Below, piece after piece: positions 26,049-35,560 of a stretch of 64,000 nt of DNA. This stretch comes from Actinophytocola oryzae (GTDB lineage: Bacteria > Actinomycetota > Actinomycetes > Mycobacteriales > Pseudonocardiaceae): the NCBI RefSeq assembly GCF_004364325.1, contig NZ_SOCP01000019.1:155521-219520 (forward strand), written 5' to 3'. A program made the translations under genes and the position numbers. The notes under the pieces are model-generated. The model was not told the origin of the DNA. It saw nothing but the letters and a program-made list of their open reading frames with translations, and ran no database searches. Position 1 is the first letter of the stretch; every line of letters begins with the position of its first letter.

Positions 26049-28205
26049 GAGCACGTCCTGTCCTCGGCCGCCGACGTGGTGGTCGAACTGGTGCGGGCGT
26101 GCCCCGGCGTTACGGTGCTCGCGACGAGCCGGGAGCCGCTCGGTGTCGTCGGTGAGACCGTGTGGCGGGTGCCGCCGCTGTCCGCGCAGGACGCCGTCGA
26201 GCTGTTCCGCGAACGTGCCGTGCAGGACACGGGGGCACTGGACCCGGTGCGCACGGCGTGTGCGCGCCTCGACGGCATCCCCCTCGCGATCGAGCTGGCC
26301 GCGGCCTGGTCGAGCACGCTGTCGGTGCCGGAGATCCTGCGTGGCCTCGACGACCGGTTCGCGTTGCTGGTCAGCGGGCCGCGCGGGGTGGCGGCCAGGC
26401 AGGCGACGCTCGTCGCGTCGATGGCGTGGAGCCACGACCTGCTCGACGACGCCGACCGCGTGCTGTTCCGGCGGCTCGGCGTGTTCGCCGGCGGGTTCAC
26501 CCGCGAGACCGCGCGGGCCGTGTGCGGCGGCGACATGCTCGGCGGGCTGCGCAGGCTGGTGGACAAGTCACTGGTCGTGGCCGACACGCGGGACGCGGTC
26601 ACGCGCTACCGGATGCTGGAGACGATCCGCCACTACGCGGCGGCACGGCTGGCGGCGTCGGACGAGCAGGAGACCATCCGTGACCGGCACCTGGCCACGA
26701 TGCTGGGGCTCGTCGAGGACCTCGCACCGCTGCTGGACCGGGACAAGGACGCCTGGCGCGCGGCCGTCGAGGTCGAGCAGGACAACCTGCGGGCCGCGCT
26801 GTCGTGGCGGCCGGGTGACCCCGAGCCGGTGCGGCGGCTCGCGGCGGGCCTGCCGTGGCTGTGGCACCTCAACCGGCACGGCCCGGAAGGGTTGTCGCTG
26901 CTCCGGGCGGCCATCGACCTGCGCCCGGACGCCCGTGACGCGCTGCAGGCGCGGTTGCTGGCCGGCCTCGCGCTGGTCGCCGACACCGCGCGGCCGCTCG
27001 GGCTGGAGTACGACGCCGCGCAGGCCGCCTACGAGATCGCGACCGAGGCAGGCGACACCGGGACCGCGCAGCTGGCGCGGTTGCTGAGCGCGGTCGGCGT
27101 GTTCTACCTGGACTTCGACACCGCCTGGTCGCTCGCCGAGGAGGCACGCGCGGCCGGGACGGGTTTCGTCGTCGACGGGGCCGTCGCGCTCCAGGGCATG
27201 ATCAGGCACCTGCGGGACGCCCACGACGAGGCCGAGGTCCTGCTGCGGACCGCGATCGACGGGCTCGCCGCACGAGGCGACCGCGGCGTGGCGTCGACGG
27301 CGCTGGGGTTCCTGGCGTCGAGCGTGCTGTACGGCGGCGACGTGGCCGGGGCACGGGAGCTGGCCGAGGAAGGCGTGCGGATGGCACGCCCGCTCGCGGA
27401 CTACCACCGCGTCGGGTCGGCCGCGGCCGTGCTGGCCACCGTGGAGATGGCCGCGGGCAGGCTCGACGCGGCAACCGAGGCGCTCGACCCGGTGATCCGG
27501 CTCGTGGCGGGCGCCGAGCACCCGCCGTTCGTACCGGGGCTCGCGCGGGCGACGGGGCAGCTGCGGTTGCTGGCCGGCTCCCCCGAGGAGGCCGTGACGT
27601 GGTTCAACCGGGAGACGGCGCTGCTCGGCGGCACCGAGGACGTGTACCTGGCGCCGCAGACGCTGACGGGCCTCGCGGCGGCACTGCGGGCGGTCGGGTC
27701 GGTGTCGGAGGCCGTCGAGGCAGGCGAACGGGCACTCGCACTGGCACGCAGGATCGGGATGCCCCGCGTGGAGGCCGACGCGTTGTCGGAGCTGGCACTG
27801 CTCGACCCGGCCAGAGCCGTGGAGCTGCACCACTCGGCACTGGCGATCCGGGCGGAGCACGGGCTGTGGCTGTCCTGTGCGGACAGTCTGACCGCGCTCG
27901 CCGACCTGACGGACGACCCTCGGTTGCGGGTGGCGCCGGGTCAGGACGTACGCGAGGTGGTCGAGTACGCACGCAGGGCACGGGGCAGGCGCGGGCGCCC
28001 GTCGAGCGGGTGGGCGAGCCTGACCCCGACCGAGGAGAGCGTGGTGCGGCTGGCGGCCGACGGCCTGAGCAACCCGGATATCGGGACGCGCCTGTTCATG
28101 AGCCGCAGCACGGTGAAGACGCACCTGTCCCACGTGTACGCCAAGCTCGGCGTGACCAACCGGACCGAGCTGGCCAACCTGGCCGGGCAACATCTCGGGA
28201 CATAG
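26049..28205 (+). pseudogene. 5'-truncated LuxR-type NB-ARC/TPR regulator
   Basis: About 718 residues of a large regulator remain. The frame enters at EHVL, which in this family belongs to the LLLLDNCEH(V/L)L motif right after Walker B, continues with VLATSREPLG (sensor motif), the GIPLAIELAAA motif, winged-helix and TPR-like repeats, and ends in an intact LuxR DNA-binding domain: TPTEESVVRLAADGLSNPDIG then MSRSTVKTHLSHVYAKLGV. The P-loop and Walker B half is missing and no start codon with a ribosome site is found; the upstream open frame is only the antisense of the reductase remnant. I call it a pseudogene, though an internal start making a partial product cannot be excluded. Confidence 0.72.
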
Positions 28206-28207
28206 AT

Positions 28208-28243
28208 GAGCACCCCGCGGACCAGCGGGTCCGTGGGGTGCTC
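28208..28243. terminator. Hairpin between LuxR remnant and conservon
   Basis: A 14-bp stem with one G-T pair (GAGCACCCCGCGGA / TCCGTGGGGTGCTC) and an 8-nt loop, starting three bases after the LuxR stop codon and ending 13 bp before the cvnD stop codon; it can serve both directions. Confidence 0.75.
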
Positions 28244-28256
28244 GATCCGAGCCGTG

Positions 28257-28868
28257 TCAGCCTGCGCGGGCGCTCATGCGCTGGTGCATCGCGTGCTCCA
28301 CCAGCGTGATGAGCGTTTCCTTCGTCGACTCGCGGTCACGGGCGTCGCAGGTGACGATCGGGACCGTCTGTTCGACGGTGAGAGCGTCGCGCACGTCGTC
28401 GATCCGGTGGTGGAGAACCCGGTCGAAGCAGTTGAGCGCGACGATGTACGGGAGGCCGCGGTCCTCGAAGAAGTCGATCGAGGCGAACGCGTCGGCCAGA
28501 CGGCGGGTGTCGACCAGCACGACGGCGCCGATGGCGCCGCGGACCAGGTCGTCCCACATGAACCAGAAGCGGTGCTGACCCGGCGTACCGAAGAGGTACA
28601 GGATCAGGTCGCTGTCGAGCGACACGCGTCCGAAGTCCATCGCGACCGTGGTGGTGACCTTGTTCGGGGTGTTCGACAGGTCGTCCACGTCCACGCTGGC
28701 CTCGGTCATCACGGCCTCGGTCGTGAGCGGCACGATTTCCGACACCGAACCGACCAGAGTCGTCTTGCCGACCCCGAACCCGCCGGCGACCACGATCTTC
28801 GCCGAGGTCGTCGGCTGAGGTGAGGACGCGCCGCGCGGGCCGAGGGGACTAGAGCCTGCGGAGACCAC
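28257..28868 (-). CDS. cvnD: Conservon small GTPase CvnD
   Basis: Encodes 203 residues. P-loop GGFGVGKTTLVGS (G1), the unusual G3 FGTPGQHRF typical of CvnD/MglA-related GTPases, and G4 ALNCFD (NCFD in place of NKxD, the usual conservon form). Cvn proteins form a membrane-associated complex resembling a eukaryotic G-protein-coupled system and influence development and secondary metabolism in Streptomyces (family knowledge). The GTG start at 28868 lies inside the cvnC gene (20-bp overlap), implying coupled translation. Confidence 0.93.
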   Translation of the reverse strand: MVSAGSSPLGPRGASSPQPTTSAKIVVAGGFGVGKTTLVGSVSEIVPLTTEAVMTEASVDVDDLSNTPNKVTTTVAMDFGRVSLDSDLILYLFGTPGQHRFWFMWDDLVRGAIGAVVLVDTRRLADAFASIDFFEDRGLPYIVALNCFDRVLHHRIDDVRDALTVEQTVPIVTCDARDRESTKETLITLVEHAMHQRMSARAG

Positions 28869-29571
28869 TGAGCACCCTTTCCATGAATTCGATCGACGGC
28901 CGGTCGCCGACGACCATGCCGCTCTGATGGATCAGGACCAGTCCCATACCGGCCATGTCTCCAATCAGTACCCGGGCCACGCCGAGCGGAAGCCGAAGGT
29001 GTGCGGCCACCTCGGCGACGGACCTGGTGTCCAGGCACAGGCCACAGATCGACCTGTGCTCCGGCAGCACCGCCGCGTCCGGGGCCTTCCCCCTCTCGCT
29101 GGTGGAGACCAGCGCTTCGATCGCAAGATCATAATCGGAGCGGGTTCGGCCGCCCGTCCTGGTGTACGGACGGACGAGCGACCCGGTCTCGGCGGCGGAA
29201 TGACCGCCGCCACGACCCTGGTCGGTGCCGAGGAACTCCTCGGCACCCCACGCTCCACTGGAGTACACACCACTGTGCGCTCCGCTGTGGCGTACCCCGC
29301 TGTCCGAGATCCCGTCCCTGCCGACAGTGGGGATCTCCTTGCTGTCCCACGTCGACTGTGCCGGTATTCCGGAGTCCCCGTACAGCGTCGCTCCCGGCCC
29401 GCCGAACAGCCTGGCCCGGAACCCATCGACGTCGAACCGGTTCGGTGCCTCGGCGACGTCGTGCTCGGGGAGGTCCTCCCAACCCTTCTCCGGCATCTCT
29501 TCTACTCGCCTCCGCTCTGGCTCTTCGGCGCGCGGAAGCCTCGTGTGCAGATGAGTCCTCGTGGGACGCAT
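28849..29571 (-). CDS. cvnC: Conservon protein CvnC (DUF742)
   Basis: Encodes 240 residues from ATG 29571, with GGAGG ten bases upstream. The N-terminal ~130 residues are a hydrophilic Gly/Ser-rich extension; DUF742 proper starts at VRPYTRTGGRTRSDYDLAIEALVST and continues through EHRSICGLCLDTRSVAEVAAHLRLPLGVARVLIGDM, a winged-helix-like region, to the conserved end FMERVLSGLRRL. A later start at 29496 (MPEKGWED) is possible. It links CvnB and CvnD in the conservon complex. Confidence 0.9.
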   Translation of the reverse strand: MRPTRTHLHTRLPRAEEPERRRVEEMPEKGWEDLPEHDVAEAPNRFDVDGFRARLFGGPGATLYGDSGIPAQSTWDSKEIPTVGRDGISDSGVRHSGAHSGVYSSGAWGAEEFLGTDQGRGGGHSAAETGSLVRPYTRTGGRTRSDYDLAIEALVSTSERGKAPDAAVLPEHRSICGLCLDTRSVAEVAAHLRLPLGVARVLIGDMAGMGLVLIHQSGMVVGDRPSIEFMERVLSGLRRL

Positions 29572-29613
29572 GAGCGCGGACCTCCACTTCGCGCAGCAGT
29601 GAGCATGCTCTGC

Positions 29614-30039
29614 TTACCTGCGCTGTGCGCCCTGAAGCTGAGCTCGCAGCTCCGGAGTCATCTGCTGGCCGACGCGCTCGACCAGCAACGTCATCTCGTA
29701 CGCCACCAGGCCGATGTCACAGTTCGGCGCGGCGAGCACCGCGAGACACGAACCGTCCGAGATGGACATCAGGAACAGGTAGCCCCGATCCATCTCGACC
29801 ACCGTCTGGTTGACCCCGCCGGCCTCGAAGCACCGTGCGGCGCCCTGGGTGAGGCTGACGAGACCGGACGACACGGCGGACAACTGCTCCGCGCGGTCCC
29901 TGGGGAGTCCCTGGGAGCCGGCCAGAAGCAGGCCGTCCGCCGACACGACGACGGCGTGCGCCACGCCAGGGACCTGACGGACGAAATCAGTGATTAGCCA
30001 CCCGAAACTACCGGGCTGCTGTGCGGACGCGGTCGTCAC
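29614..30039 (-). CDS. cvnB: Conservon roadblock/LC7 protein CvnB
   Basis: Encodes 141 residues from the GTG at 30039, which overlaps the cvnA stop as GTGA. The roadblock/LC7 fold is seen in WLITDFVRQVPGVAHAVVVSADGLLLA and EMDRGYLFLMSISDGSCLAVLAAP. Such proteins act as regulators of small GTPases, here CvnD. Length is normal. Confidence 0.92.
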   Translation of the reverse strand: MTTASAQQPGSFGWLITDFVRQVPGVAHAVVVSADGLLLAGSQGLPRDRAEQLSAVSSGLVSLTQGAARCFEAGGVNQTVVEMDRGYLFLMSISDGSCLAVLAAPNCDIGLVAYEMTLLVERVGQQMTPELRAQLQGAQRR

Positions 30040-33000
30040 TCCTGCTCCTCGTCTTTACGACTCTGATCCGAACCGGACGGGTCACCAGCGAATGCGTCGA
30101 TGAGCGCGTGGCGGCCTCGCCGTACGCCCTGCTGGAAGCTTGACATGCGACCCCGGACCGCGTCCGCCGTACGTGGCGGAAGCGGCGGTGCGATCAGCGT
30201 GTTGTCGCCACCGCTGCCCGGTCGTGGCTCCTTTGCCTCATGCCTCGGCGCGGCCGAACCCGGCACGAGGTGTGCCTTCGGGACACGCTTCGGCAGGCCG
30301 GCACCCGTGGTGGTGTCCGGCGCCTTGTCATCCAGCAACGCGCGAGCGGCGAGCCAACCGTCGTCACCCGGTGAGGTCCACGGCGTCGGCTCAGGCACCA
30401 CCTCGACCTGCTCGGTCGGGGCATGCCCATTTCCGTTCCCATTGTGACTGTTGCCGTTCGTACCGGCGTCAACCGGGGCGGCATCCGCCCTCGCCTGCTG
30501 TGCGGAGCCGGTGTCGGCCGCCTCGAACCACTGCGACAGCACTGCTTCGTAGATCGGCAGCCGCTCGGTTGGTGCGTCGACGTTCAGCTCTGCCTCCCCA
30601 GCAGCGGACGAAGTCGTGCCTGCGTAGGACTGGAACCCGGTCGGCTGGTCGTAGTTCGCCGGCTCCGGCAGCGGCGCGCCGAACAGCGCGGTGCCGGTGT
30701 CGCCGATGGACGGTCCCGGTCCGGTGTCGTGGCGGCCGTTCTGCTCCAGCGCCGGCGGCGCGGGCTGCGCCGGAACCCCGTTGGTGTGCGTGCCGGGGCC
30801 GCCGTCGTAGCCGGTCGGCTGGTAGGGCGGGTAGCTCGCGACCTCGGCGGGTGTGCGGTCCTGCGAGGTGTCCTGGCCTGCGGGCAGCCCGAGCGGGCCG
30901 TTGTCCGGCCGGACCCTCGGCATGTTGCCGGTGAAGGCACCCGCGATCCCGCTGTTGCGCGTCGGGGCGTTGGTGTTGCCCATCGGCGCGCTGAGCTTGG
31001 AGTCGGTGCTCGTCTGGTCCGAGATACCGGGCATGTTGCCCATGCTGCCCATGCCGAGCGAGCCGGTGGACGGCGCGCTCATCGAGCGCGGCGCGGAGCC
31101 GAGCGGCTGGACCAGGTCGGCAGGCACGTTGATACGTGCGATCAGGCCGCCCTCGATGTCCTCGTTGTCCCGCAGCCGCACGGTGATGTTGTGCCGCTTG
31201 GCCAGGCGCGCGACCACGTAGAGGCCCATTCGCCTGGTCACCGCGACGTCCAGGTCCGGCGGGTCCGCGAGGCGCGCGTTGGTTGCCGCGATCTCCTCCT
31301 CGGACATACCGACACCCTGGTCGGTGATCTGGATGGCGAGCTCCTTCTTGCGGGTCATCGCCATCCGGACGATCACCTTCTTGTCCGCGGGGGAGAAGAA
31401 GGTCGCGTTGTCGAGCAGCTCGGCGATCACGTGCACGAGGTCGGAGACCGCGCGGCCCTGCACCGCGATGTCCGGTGCGGAGGCCACCTCGATGCGTGCG
31501 TAGTGCTCCACCTCGGACACCGCGGCACCGACCACGTCGGACGCGGGGACCGGACGCGACAGCTGCCGGGAGAGGCCGGTGCCCGAGAGCACCAGGAGGC
31601 TTTCCGAGTTCCGCCGCATCCGGGTGGCGAGGTGGTCCAGCTCGAACAGCGAGGCCAGCTGGTCCGGGTCCTGCTCGTCCTGCTCGAGACGGTCGATCAG
31701 GGACAGCTGGCGTTCGACCAGCGCCTGCGACCGGCGGGAGAGGTTGACGAAGATCGAGTTGATGTTGTCGCGCAGGAGCGCCTGCTCGGTCGCCATCAGG
31801 ACTGCCTGCTCCTGCACCGCGTCGAAGGAGCGGGCCAGCTGGCCTGTTTCCTCGCGGGTGAACACCGGCACCGGCTCGACCGCGTTCTTCGACGCGGCGA
31901 CCGGGTCCGGGTCGGCCAGGATCCGGCGGACCGTCTGCGGCAGACGCGAGTACGCGACGTCCAGCGCGTTGGACCGCAGCACGCGCAGCGGCTTGAGCAG
32001 CGAGCGCGCCACCAGGAGGGCCAGGAGGACGGCGAGCAGCAGCACGGCGAGCACGATGGCCGCGTCGCGCAGGGTCGCTTCCTGCTGGTCGTTGCGCAGG
32101 CCGGCGATCTCGTCACGCAGGTCGGAGAGCTCGCCCTGTTCGATGCCCCGGTAGAGGTTGAGCGTCGTGGCGCCCGGCTGCATGACGTTCGCCTCGACGT
32201 CGCCGCCCAGGTTCTCGTTGCTCTGGCCGCGGACCACGATCTGCTGACGGGCCTTCTTCAGGTCGTCGACCGACTTGCCCACCAGGGTGTCGTTGAACCG
32301 CTGCAGTTCCTGCTGGGTGGCGATCGAGTTGAAGGTCGCGATCGCGGAGTCGTGCCGCGCGACCGTCGCCTGCAGCTCGTCGAGCTCGTTCGGGCGGATA
32401 CCGCCGGACTGGACCGCCGCCGCCATGATCGCGATCTGCTGTGCGATCTGCGCCTTCGCGTTGGAGATCGCGTTGAGCACGTTCAGGCGGGAGGTCAGCA
32501 CACCACCACCGACGTCCGACCGCGCGAGGCCGCTGACCTGCAGGATCGCGCTGATCGCGTCGGCGTAGATACCCGCGATCGTGAAGCCGTCGAGCTGCGA
32601 GCCGCCCTCGGTCACGGCCGAACGCATGGCCCCGAGTCCGGACAGGCGGAAGAAGATCCGTTCGTAGTCCTCACGCACTACCGGGTCGGAGTCGTCGTAG
32701 AACGCCTCCGCGGCGGTACGCACACCGGCGACCGCCCGGTCCGTCGCGGCCTGCTGCTGGTTGACCGGGTTCCGGTCGAGGGAGCGGTCCGCCGCGTACC
32801 GCGCGGTGACTATTCCCTCCTTCTCCAGCTCGTCGGCAGCCGCGTAGACCTTCGCGTGAAGGTCGACCTGCTGGAGCAGGTAGTCGAGGTCGTTCGCCTG
32901 TTTGATCTGTGTGTACACACGCAGACCCGCGAACGCGAGCGCCGCGAGCGTAGGCACGAGCAGCACGACCATCAGTTTGGTCGGCAGCCGCCATTCGCTC

Positions 33001-33119
33001 AGCCGAAAACGCCTGCGCTTACCCGGCCGACCTGCCTGCTCGGCGCGAATAGCGGCGTTGGCTCGCCGCACGGCGCTGTCGGTCGCGCTGTCACCGTCCA
33101 ACGCACTGTCCCTGGCCAC
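30036..33119 (-). CDS. cvnA: Conservon sensor histidine-kinase-like protein CvnA
   Basis: About 1027 residues. A basic N-terminus, TM1 (about 48-70), a ~280-residue extracellular nitrate-sensor-like (NIT) domain, TM2 (about 353-374), a HAMP-like linker, and a GHKL ATPase (about 545-690) with N box ELLDNATFFSP and G1 box DQGVGMS. The typical phospho-accepting H-box is not evident, as in other CvnA proteins. The last ~330 residues are a Pro/Gly/Asn-rich tail. The start is uncertain: GTG 33119 has GGAG eleven bases upstream; TTG 33137 and GTG 33131 are alternatives without a spaced ribosome site. First gene of cvnABCD. Confidence 0.88.
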   Translation of the reverse strand: MARDSALDGDSATDSAVRRANAAIRAEQAGRPGKRRRFRLSEWRLPTKLMVVLLVPTLAALAFAGLRVYTQIKQANDLDYLLQQVDLHAKVYAAADELEKEGIVTARYAADRSLDRNPVNQQQAATDRAVAGVRTAAEAFYDDSDPVVREDYERIFFRLSGLGAMRSAVTEGGSQLDGFTIAGIYADAISAILQVSGLARSDVGGGVLTSRLNVLNAISNAKAQIAQQIAIMAAAVQSGGIRPNELDELQATVARHDSAIATFNSIATQQELQRFNDTLVGKSVDDLKKARQQIVVRGQSNENLGGDVEANVMQPGATTLNLYRGIEQGELSDLRDEIAGLRNDQQEATLRDAAIVLAVLLLAVLLALLVARSLLKPLRVLRSNALDVAYSRLPQTVRRILADPDPVAASKNAVEPVPVFTREETGQLARSFDAVQEQAVLMATEQALLRDNINSIFVNLSRRSQALVERQLSLIDRLEQDEQDPDQLASLFELDHLATRMRRNSESLLVLSGTGLSRQLSRPVPASDVVGAAVSEVEHYARIEVASAPDIAVQGRAVSDLVHVIAELLDNATFFSPADKKVIVRMAMTRKKELAIQITDQGVGMSEEEIAATNARLADPPDLDVAVTRRMGLYVVARLAKRHNITVRLRDNEDIEGGLIARINVPADLVQPLGSAPRSMSAPSTGSLGMGSMGNMPGISDQTSTDSKLSAPMGNTNAPTRNSGIAGAFTGNMPRVRPDNGPLGLPAGQDTSQDRTPAEVASYPPYQPTGYDGGPGTHTNGVPAQPAPPALEQNGRHDTGPGPSIGDTGTALFGAPLPEPANYDQPTGFQSYAGTTSSAAGEAELNVDAPTERLPIYEAVLSQWFEAADTGSAQQARADAAPVDAGTNGNSHNGNGNGHAPTEQVEVVPEPTPWTSPGDDGWLAARALLDDKAPDTTTGAGLPKRVPKAHLVPGSAAPRHEAKEPRPGSGGDNTLIAPPLPPRTADAVRGRMSSFQQGVRRGRHALIDAFAGDPSGSDQSRKDEEQE

Positions 33120-33137
33120 TGGAGGACTCACTCCCAA

Positions 33138-33554
33138 GACGCCGTCGAGTCAATCGCAACACTTCATGTAGCAATCTCACCCGTGTGGCTGACACTGCGG
33201 CGCACAGCTTTCCCGTATAGACACCTACGGTCAAGAGGACGAGTACCACCACAAACGGATGGAACGGACCACGGGAGGCCGTTCAACCCGGTGTGACGGC
33301 CCCCGACTGCTCGCCGCCATACCGCACCACCTGCTGATCCCTGGAACCTGCAGGTGGTAGCTCCGGATCTTCAACTAGTCGCCAGCCCGCCCAAGATCCA
33401 CACCGCGCCCCCGGTGGACTGAACCACTGGTAACTCTTGACGCCTGGAAAGTGGCGGACGACACACTTACACCGGATGTTCGCCGCTGCTCCTAGACTAC
33501 CGGCCCGTAGAGCACGTCTGCGACCAGGTAGTCACTTACTGTGATTGCAGACTG
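33138..33554. other. Long divergent intergenic region, no gene seen
   Basis: About 420 bp between cvnA and the ABC/UbiD operon promoter. No open frame with coding character. It holds a dyad CTACCGGCCCGTAG near 33500-33513 and several direct TAGTCAC/TACTG-like pieces just upstream of the operon promoter that could bind regulators. The cvnA promoter must lie near 33150-33250 but I cannot pick one with confidence. Confidence 0.4.
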
Positions 33555-33583
33555 TTGACAGTACCCGATCGTGTGGCTATACC
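33555..33583 (+). promoter_or_regulatory. Sigma-70-type promoter of the ABC-ubiX-ubiD operon
   Basis: TTGACA at 33555-33560, an exact 17-bp spacer, and TATACC at 33578-33583. Transcription should begin near 33590, giving a leader of about 107 nt before the lipoprotein gene. This is the best consensus promoter in the window, unusual in a GC-rich genome and suggesting that expression is limited by a repressor. Confidence 0.75.
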
Positions 33584-33597
33584 TCCGGTCGGGTATA
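33578..33597. promoter_or_regulatory. Inverted repeat overlapping the -10 box (putative operator)
   Basis: TATACC-N8-GGTATA: the left arm is the -10 box itself and the right arm covers the likely transcription start. A protein bound here would block the promoter. No regulator gene is adjacent, so the binder is unknown. Confidence 0.5.
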
Positions 33598-33696
33598 CAA
33601 CTGCTCCTCTTTCACACGGTGCAGGGGCAGCCCGTGTGCGAGGGACATTTCCCAACGCTGATCGCCGCACATAACAAGGCAGGAGACGGCAAGACA

Positions 33697-34752
33697 ATGA
33701 ATCGTCCAGGCAGAGACGGTCGGGCCAGGCGCGGGTCCGTCCGTGCGGTCGGACTTATGGCGGTCACCATGGCCGCCCTTCTCACGGCGGGCTGTGGGCT
33801 CTTCGGTGGTGACGACTCCGGGAGCGACGCCGCATCGTCGGACACGACCGCGAAGACTGCCGGCCCGCTGGAGAAGTCCACGCTCAACGTCGGGGTCATG
33901 GTGGGCATCGACTGCTCCGGCGCGCAGATGGCGCTGTTGCGGGACCTCTTCAAGGAGGAGGGCCTCACCATCAAGCCGGAGACCGTGCAGAGTGGCGCGG
34001 TCGCCATTCCGAAGCTCGCCAGTGGTGGGCTCGACTTCACCTTCGGCAACTGGGTCTCCTTCCTGAAGGCTCAGGCCGCGGGCGCCGTCGACATGAGGTT
34101 CGTCAGCGAGTCGTACATCGCCACGCCGAACACCAACTTCGCGCTCATCACGGGCCCCGACTCGGGCATCAGCAGCGTGAAGGACCTGGTCGGCAAGACG
34201 GTCGCGGTCAACGCGAAGGGCAACATCAACGAGCTGCTCATCCGCGCGGTGATGGAAGCCAACGACATCGACTTCAACAGCATCAACCTGGTCGAGATGG
34301 GCTTCCCCGACATGACCGGCGCGCTGCAGGCCAAGACGGTGGACGTCGCCTCGCTGATCGACCCGTTCGTCGCACTCGCGCAGCAGAAGATCGGCGCGAA
34401 GATCGTGGTCGACCTCACGGGCAAGGGCTCCACGGAGAACTTCCCGACGGCCGGTTTCGCCACGACCGCGAAGTTCGCCAAGGACAACCCGAACACCGTC
34501 GCGGCGTTCCAGCGGGTGCTGCTCAAGGGCCAGCAGCTCGCCGGTGACCGCAAGAACGTCGAAGAGGCGCTGCCGAAGTTCGCGAAGCTCGACCCGGAGA
34601 CCGCGGCCATCGTCAAGATCGGTCAGTTCCCGACGACGATCGACAGCAAGCGCCTCCAGCGGATCGCGGACCTGCTGCAGACCTACCAGATGCTGCCGAA
34701 GAAGCTCGACGTCAAGCCGTTGGTGATCCCCATGCCGACGTCCAGCAGCTAG
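33697..34752 (+). CDS. ABC transporter substrate-binding lipoprotein (NMT1/SsuA-like)
   Basis: Encodes 351 residues from ATG 33697. After a basic N-terminus comes a lipoprotein signal with lipobox LTAGC (about residues 24-28) and a Ser/Asp/Thr linker. The mature part is a periplasmic-binding-type-2 fold of the NMT1/SsuA class: LNVGVMVGIDCSGAQMALLRDL, QSGAVAIPKLASGGLDFTFGN, SVKDLVGKTVAVNAKGN. Members bind sulfonates, nitrate, pyrimidine precursors, phthalate and other aromatic acids. It is the first gene of an operon with two permeases, an ATPase and UbiX/UbiD; the ligand is therefore probably an organic acid that is decarboxylated inside (inference). Confidence 0.88.
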   Translation: MNRPGRDGRARRGSVRAVGLMAVTMAALLTAGCGLFGGDDSGSDAASSDTTAKTAGPLEKSTLNVGVMVGIDCSGAQMALLRDLFKEEGLTIKPETVQSGAVAIPKLASGGLDFTFGNWVSFLKAQAAGAVDMRFVSESYIATPNTNFALITGPDSGISSVKDLVGKTVAVNAKGNINELLIRAVMEANDIDFNSINLVEMGFPDMTGALQAKTVDVASLIDPFVALAQQKIGAKIVVDLTGKGSTENFPTAGFATTAKFAKDNPNTVAAFQRVLLKGQQLAGDRKNVEEALPKFAKLDPETAAIVKIGQFPTTIDSKRLQRIADLLQTYQMLPKKLDVKPLVIPMPTSSS

Positions 34753-34768
34753 TCGGCAACCCACTTTG

Positions 34769-35560
34769 ATGTCCCGACTCGTACGGAACATCGTCGGAAC
34801 GGTCGGCGTGCTCGCGGTCTGCGAGCTCGTCGGCCGTTCCGGCTTGGTGAACCCGGAGTTCCTGCCCCCACCGACGATCATCGGTGCGCGGCTCACCGAA
34901 CTGCTCAACGACAGGGGCTTCTCCCTCGACGTCGTGCAGTCGGTCCTCTCCTGGGCGATGGCACTCGCCATCGCCGTGGCGCTCGCGGTGCCGGTCGGCA
35001 TCATCTTCGGCAGCATGCCGCTGGTCCGCTCGGCGTTCAGCGTCGTCGTCGAGTTCCTACGACCGATCCCGTCGGTGGCCCTCATCCCCCTGGCCATCAT
35101 CGCGATCCAGACCAACCCCGAGATGAAGATCTCGCTGGCCGTGTTCGGCGCGTTCTGGCCGATCCTGTTCAACACGATGCACGCGATGAGCGACATCGAG
35201 CCGGTGCAGATCAATACCGCGCGGGCGTTCAACCTGAGCCGTTTCCGCACCCTTCTCTCGGTGAAGCTGCCGAGCATCACGCCGTTCGTGTTCACCGGGG
35301 TCCGGATCTCCGCGTCCGTCGCGCTGATCCTGATCATCTCGACGGAGATCCTCGCGGGCGGCGGCAACGACTCCGACGAGCTGTGGGAGCGTGGCGGCCT
35401 CGGCACCTACATCGAGACCGTCGCCGCGGGTGGGGCCAGAGTGGACCTCGCCATCGCGGGCACGTTCGTCGCAGGCGTCATCGGCGTGGTGATCAACACG
35501 ATCTTCTCGCAGATCCAGCGACGCTGGATCAACTGGTCGGACGGAGACCGCAACCGATGA
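34769..35560 (+). CDS. ABC transporter permease (SsuC/TauC-type), first copy
   Basis: Encodes 263 residues from ATG 34769. Five to six membrane segments with the binding-protein-dependent permease (EAA) loop: ARAFNLSRFRTLLSVKLPSITP, where the ATPase docks. NPEFLPPPTIIGARL at the N-terminus is typical of the SsuC/TauC/NrtB group. It sits 16 bp after the binding protein and overlaps the second permease (ATGA), so a heterodimeric channel is expected. Confidence 0.9.
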   Translation: MSRLVRNIVGTVGVLAVCELVGRSGLVNPEFLPPPTIIGARLTELLNDRGFSLDVVQSVLSWAMALAIAVALAVPVGIIFGSMPLVRSAFSVVVEFLRPIPSVALIPLAIIAIQTNPEMKISLAVFGAFWPILFNTMHAMSDIEPVQINTARAFNLSRFRTLLSVKLPSITPFVFTGVRISASVALILIISTEILAGGGNDSDELWERGGLGTYIETVAAGGARVDLAIAGTFVAGVIGVVINTIFSQIQRRWINWSDGDRNR

